From assembly GCA_902493665.1 (NCBI GenBank), contig CABUQL010000037.1:1-8541 (forward strand): 8,541 bases of DNA. The letters run 5' to 3'. The DNA comes from an uncultured Eubacteriales bacterium. GTDB lineage: Bacteria > Bacillota > Clostridia > UMGS1810. The translations under genes were made by a program, and so were the position numbers. Positions 5,894 to 8,541 of this stretch are shown piece after piece; within the stretch, counting starts at the first letter, position 1; each line of letters opens with the position of its first letter. The notes below the pieces were generated by a model. That model did no database searches and was not told where the DNA came from. It saw only the letters and a list, made by a program, of their open reading frames with translations.

Positions 5894-8245
5894 CTACTTA
5901 AGCTCGACTACCGTTACTCCCGAATCGCCTTCCCCAAAAGTTCCGAGCCTGAATGATTTTACTCTAGGCTGTTTTTTAAGATACGAATGAATACCGCTTC
6001 GCAAAACTCCCGTGCCTTTTCCGTGAATTATTCTCACTGTCGAAAGCGATGAAAGTATTGCGTCGTCAAGAAATTTTTCTATAAGATATATTGCATCCTC
6101 AACATTTTCGCCTCTTAAATCAAGCTCCGTGCCGACGCTCATTGTTTTTGCAATATTTCCGCCTGATTTTGCGGTCTTTGTTTTCAGTTTTTCTTCTTTT
6201 ACAAGACGCAAATCCGAAAGATTTGAGCTTATTTTCATTATTCCTGCTTTAACCTGCAAGTTTCCTTTTGAATCGGGAAGAGTGATAACCGTTCCCGTCT
6301 GACCTATGCTTAAAATCTTTACGGTGTCGCCTTTTTTAACGGTTTTCGGCGGTTTTCCGGGTGCAAAATCAGGTGTGCTCTGTGCAAGTTTGGCGCTTTT
6401 CTTTTTCTTGTCGCTGAGCGTTTTTCTTGCTTTTTCCATAAGACGTGCCGCTTCTTTTTCATCTTTTATCTTCTGTGCACGTTTCATATCGCCTATAAGC
6501 TTGTCTGCCTCGTCTTTTGCCTCGCTTATAACTTTTTGCGCCTTTTCTTTTGCCTTTTCAATAATTTTATCCGTTTTTTCATTTAACGCTCTGTTTTTGG
6601 ATGCCGCAGCCGCACGCAGTTTTTCGGCTTCAGCCTTGTATGCCTCGGCCTTTTCACGTTCTTCTTCGGCTTTTATTCTGTTTCTTTCAAGCTCGGAAAG
6701 CACGTCCTCAAGCTTAACACTTTCGGCGTCTATGTGTTCTTTCGCTTTGTTTATAATAAACTCCGAAAGACCGAGCCTTTTTGATATTTCAAATGCATTG
6801 CTCTTTCCCGGAACACCGATAAGGAGTCTGTATGTCGGTGCAAGCGTTTCAACATTAAACTCGCACGACGCATTTTCAACCCGGTCGGCAGAAAGCGCAT
6901 ACATTTTAAGCTCACTGTAATGCGTTGTGGCGCACGTTTTGGCTCCCATTGTCTTTACATATTCCAAAATACTTGTCGCAAGAGCCGCACCTTCAACAGG
7001 GTCTGTTCCCGCGCCGAGTTCGTCGAAAAGACAAAGCGTTTTGGAGTCTGCCTTCTGCGTGATTTCAACTATATTTTTAATATGCGACGAAAAAGTACTT
7101 AGACTCTGCTCTATGCTCTGCTCGTCGCCGATATCTGCAAAAATATTTTCAAAAACGCTTAAAACCGAACCTTCTTTTGCGGTGATATGCATGCCCGACT
7201 GCGCCATAAGCGTTAAAAGTCCGATTGTTTTAAGAGTTACCGTTTTACCGCCCGTATTCGGCCCCGTTACAACGAGCGTGTCAAAATCTTTTCCGAGATA
7301 AATGTCTGTAGCAACGACTTTTTCACTGTCGATAAGCGGATGTCTTGCCCTTTTTAAATCTATAATTCCGTTATCGTTTATAACAGGTTTATATGCGTCG
7401 CACGAAAGTGCATATTTTGCCTTTGCAAAAATAATATCAAGCAAAATAAGCGTTTCGTATGTTATTTCCATAAGCTTTGAAACTTCGCTTATTTCGTTTG
7501 AAAGCGACGCAAGTATTTTTTCGATTTCTTCTTTTTCCAAAACCGAAAGACGTCTTATTTCGTTATTTGCCTCAACAACGGATGACGGCTCGATAAAAAG
7601 TGTTGCCCCGCTTGACGACACATCGTGGACAATACCGGGGATATCGCCCTTGTGCTCGGCTTTTACGGGAATAACGTATCTGTCGCCGCGCATTGTAATA
7701 ATGCTTTCCTGAAGATGTTTTCTGTGCGCAGAGCCTGAAACGATTTTTTCAAGGATATCACGCACCTTGTTGTTTTGCGATTTTAATTTTCTTCTTATGT
7801 CAAGAAGCTCGCTGCTTGCGTCGTCGGCAATTGTTTCTTCGTCTATGATAATTGAAAATATTTTGTTTTCAAGCGCCTTGTCATCGTAAAGGCTTTCAAT
7901 ATGCTCTCTTAAAACCAAAACATTTTCTTCTTTGAGATATTTTTTAAATCCTCTTGCACTTGACAAAACCCTTGCAGCCGAAAGAAGTTCCGCCGGAGTT
8001 AAAACACCGCCCATATCGCATCTTTTAAGACTGCCTCTTATGTCCGAACGGCATAAAAATGACGGCGAACCGCTTTTTACACAGATTGTAAGCGCCTCCG
8101 CAGTTTCATCCTGCATTTTGCGCACTTTTTTTACGCTTGTTTCGGGGTGTATTTCGTTTATTTCGTCCTTTGACGTTTCCATAACGGCAAATGCTGATAA
8201 TTTATTTACAATTTTGTTAAATTCAAGTGTTTTTAAAGAATCCAT
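5894..8245 (-). CDS. mutS2: MutS2 family ATPase with C-terminal Smr nuclease domain
   Basis: MutS2 is a dimeric ABC-type ATPase. In various bacteria it is linked to suppression of recombination; in Bacillus subtilis it is linked to splitting collided ribosomes for quality control. The 783-residue protein has the usual length. It lacks the mismatch-recognition N-terminal domain of MutS1. Residues 1-300 are the lever/clamp region, followed by Walker A GPNTGGKT (328-335), the DIGDEQSIEQSLSTFSSH signature (371-388), Walker B LCLFDELGAGTD (404-415) and THYSELK (441-447). A charged coiled coil runs about 508-618, a KOW-like linker about 636-682, and the Smr domain from about 704 to the end. The Smr domain has LDLRG (708-712) and HGKGTGVLR (741-749), so its catalytic motifs look intact. 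AGGAGG lies five bases before the ATG. It is the first minus-strand gene of the run and has its own promoter. Confidence 0.97.
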   Translation of the reverse strand: MDSLKTLEFNKIVNKLSAFAVMETSKDEINEIHPETSVKKVRKMQDETAEALTICVKSGSPSFLCRSDIRGSLKRCDMGGVLTPAELLSAARVLSSARGFKKYLKEENVLVLREHIESLYDDKALENKIFSIIIDEETIADDASSELLDIRRKLKSQNNKVRDILEKIVSGSAHRKHLQESIITMRGDRYVIPVKAEHKGDIPGIVHDVSSSGATLFIEPSSVVEANNEIRRLSVLEKEEIEKILASLSNEISEVSKLMEITYETLILLDIIFAKAKYALSCDAYKPVINDNGIIDLKRARHPLIDSEKVVATDIYLGKDFDTLVVTGPNTGGKTVTLKTIGLLTLMAQSGMHITAKEGSVLSVFENIFADIGDEQSIEQSLSTFSSHIKNIVEITQKADSKTLCLFDELGAGTDPVEGAALATSILEYVKTMGAKTCATTHYSELKMYALSADRVENASCEFNVETLAPTYRLLIGVPGKSNAFEISKRLGLSEFIINKAKEHIDAESVKLEDVLSELERNRIKAEEEREKAEAYKAEAEKLRAAAASKNRALNEKTDKIIEKAKEKAQKVISEAKDEADKLIGDMKRAQKIKDEKEAARLMEKARKTLSDKKKKSAKLAQSTPDFAPGKPPKTVKKGDTVKILSIGQTGTVITLPDSKGNLQVKAGIMKISSNLSDLRLVKEEKLKTKTAKSGGNIAKTMSVGTELDLRGENVEDAIYLIEKFLDDAILSSLSTVRIIHGKGTGVLRSGIHSYLKKQPRVKSFRLGTFGEGDSGVTVVELK

Positions 8246-8277
8246 AACTTCCTCCTATGTTTTCTTTTTCTAAAAAT

Positions 8278-8306
8278 ATAATACCACATTTTTTTTTGCT
8301 TTTCAA
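8278..8306 (-). promoter_or_regulatory. Strong extended -10 sigma-A promoter for mutS2
   Basis: The minus strand reads TTGAAA (8306-8301, 5/6) and TATTAT (8283-8278, 5/6) with a 17-base spacer. The spacer ends in TGG, so the -10 has the TGn extension. Transcription would start near 8271, giving a leader of about 25 bases to the ATG at 8245. This is the best promoter match in the window and probably starts the whole minus-strand run. Confidence 0.75.
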
Positions 8307-8387
8307 GATTAATTGTACGTTTTATTGGACAATATATGCATTAAAATATGAGTATACAAGCGAAAACAAAATGAAAGGAAGATAAAT

Positions 8388-8541
8388 ATGAAAACAATAT
8401 CAAAAATCTTAATTATGGTGGGAATACTTATTTTTATCGGAACGGCAGGCGCAAGCGACATGGGCGGTCTTGCTTTTTCGCAGATTGTAAACCGTGTGTT
8501 AACAGGATTGCTTTTTATAGCATCGGGAAATATTTTGAGAA
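8388..8541 (+). CDS. Small hydrophobic protein, likely membrane-associated (3' end outside window)
   Basis: An open frame starts at the ATG at 8388, six bases after AAAGGAAG, and stays open for 51 codons to the right edge. The visible protein starts MKTISKILIMVGILIFIGTA and ends in VLTGLLFIASGNILR. The first hydrophobic stretch (about 5-21) could be a signal peptide or membrane segment, with GTAGAS resembling a possible cleavage region. A second hydrophobic stretch covers about 38-48. I do not recognise the family, and the total length is unknown. It is transcribed divergently from mutS2, with 142 bases between the two starts. The plus-strand promoter is unclear: TTGGAC at 8325-8330 and TATGAG at 8347-8352 with a 16-base spacer are a poor match. 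Confidence 0.6.
   Translation, partial: MKTISKILIMVGILIFIGTAGASDMGGLAFSQIVNRVLTGLLFIASGNILR

Noticed and set aside
6306..6920. 204-codon plus-strand open frame inside mutS2
   Set aside because: It is antisense to the coiled-coil region of MutS2. Its low-complexity S/A/F-rich translation is the mirror of charged Glu/Lys/Ala codons.
8348..8374. Eight-codon frame upstream of the small plus-strand protein
   Set aside because: It has no ribosome binding site and is too short to support; the ATG at 8388 has a good site.

Overview
This is a low-GC bacterial chromosome segment that looks ordinary and housekeeping in content. It most probably comes from a member of the Clostridia or a related Firmicutes lineage. 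The reasons are the AT-rich spacers, the strong AGGAGG-type ribosome binding sites, a TTG start on dxr, the presence of mutS2, and the gene order pyrH-frr-uppS-cdsA-dxr, which is the classic Firmicutes arrangement. I cannot name the species from sequence alone.

Eight of the nine genes lie on the minus strand and read from right to left: mutS2 (8245-5894), a WYL-domain transcriptional regulator (5772-4780), a HAD phosphatase (4783-4112), pyrH (3967-3263), frr (3201-2647), uppS (2520-1768), cdsA (1666-824) and the first 263 codons of dxr (789 to the left edge). The ninth gene is divergent: a small hydrophobic protein starts at 8388 on the plus strand and is cut by the right edge. No gene-free stretch exceeds 150 bases.

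Two blocks can be seen. The left block (pyrH to dxr) joins UMP phosphorylation and ribosome recycling to three steps of envelope precursor supply: undecaprenyl diphosphate (UppS), CDP-diacylglycerol (CdsA) and the first committed step of the MEP isoprenoid pathway (Dxr). Dxr ultimately feeds the prenyl diphosphates that UppS consumes. A plausible promoter sits just upstream of pyrH. The right block is mutS2, with a very good extended -10 promoter, followed by a WYL regulator whose stop codon overlaps the start of a HAD phosphatase (ATGA). The usual rpsB-tsf pair is not found upstream of pyrH within this window.

The least explained structure is in the leaders. The spacers ahead of uppS and cdsA each carry the same 16-base element (15/16 identical, same orientation), followed by a hairpin and then the ribosome binding site. 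The uppS hairpin is a 12-bp stem that is complete only in the minus-strand transcript, through a G-U pair. I found no mobile element, CRISPR array, RNA gene or evident defence system. Apart from the leader elements, I see no strong candidate for a new biological system.
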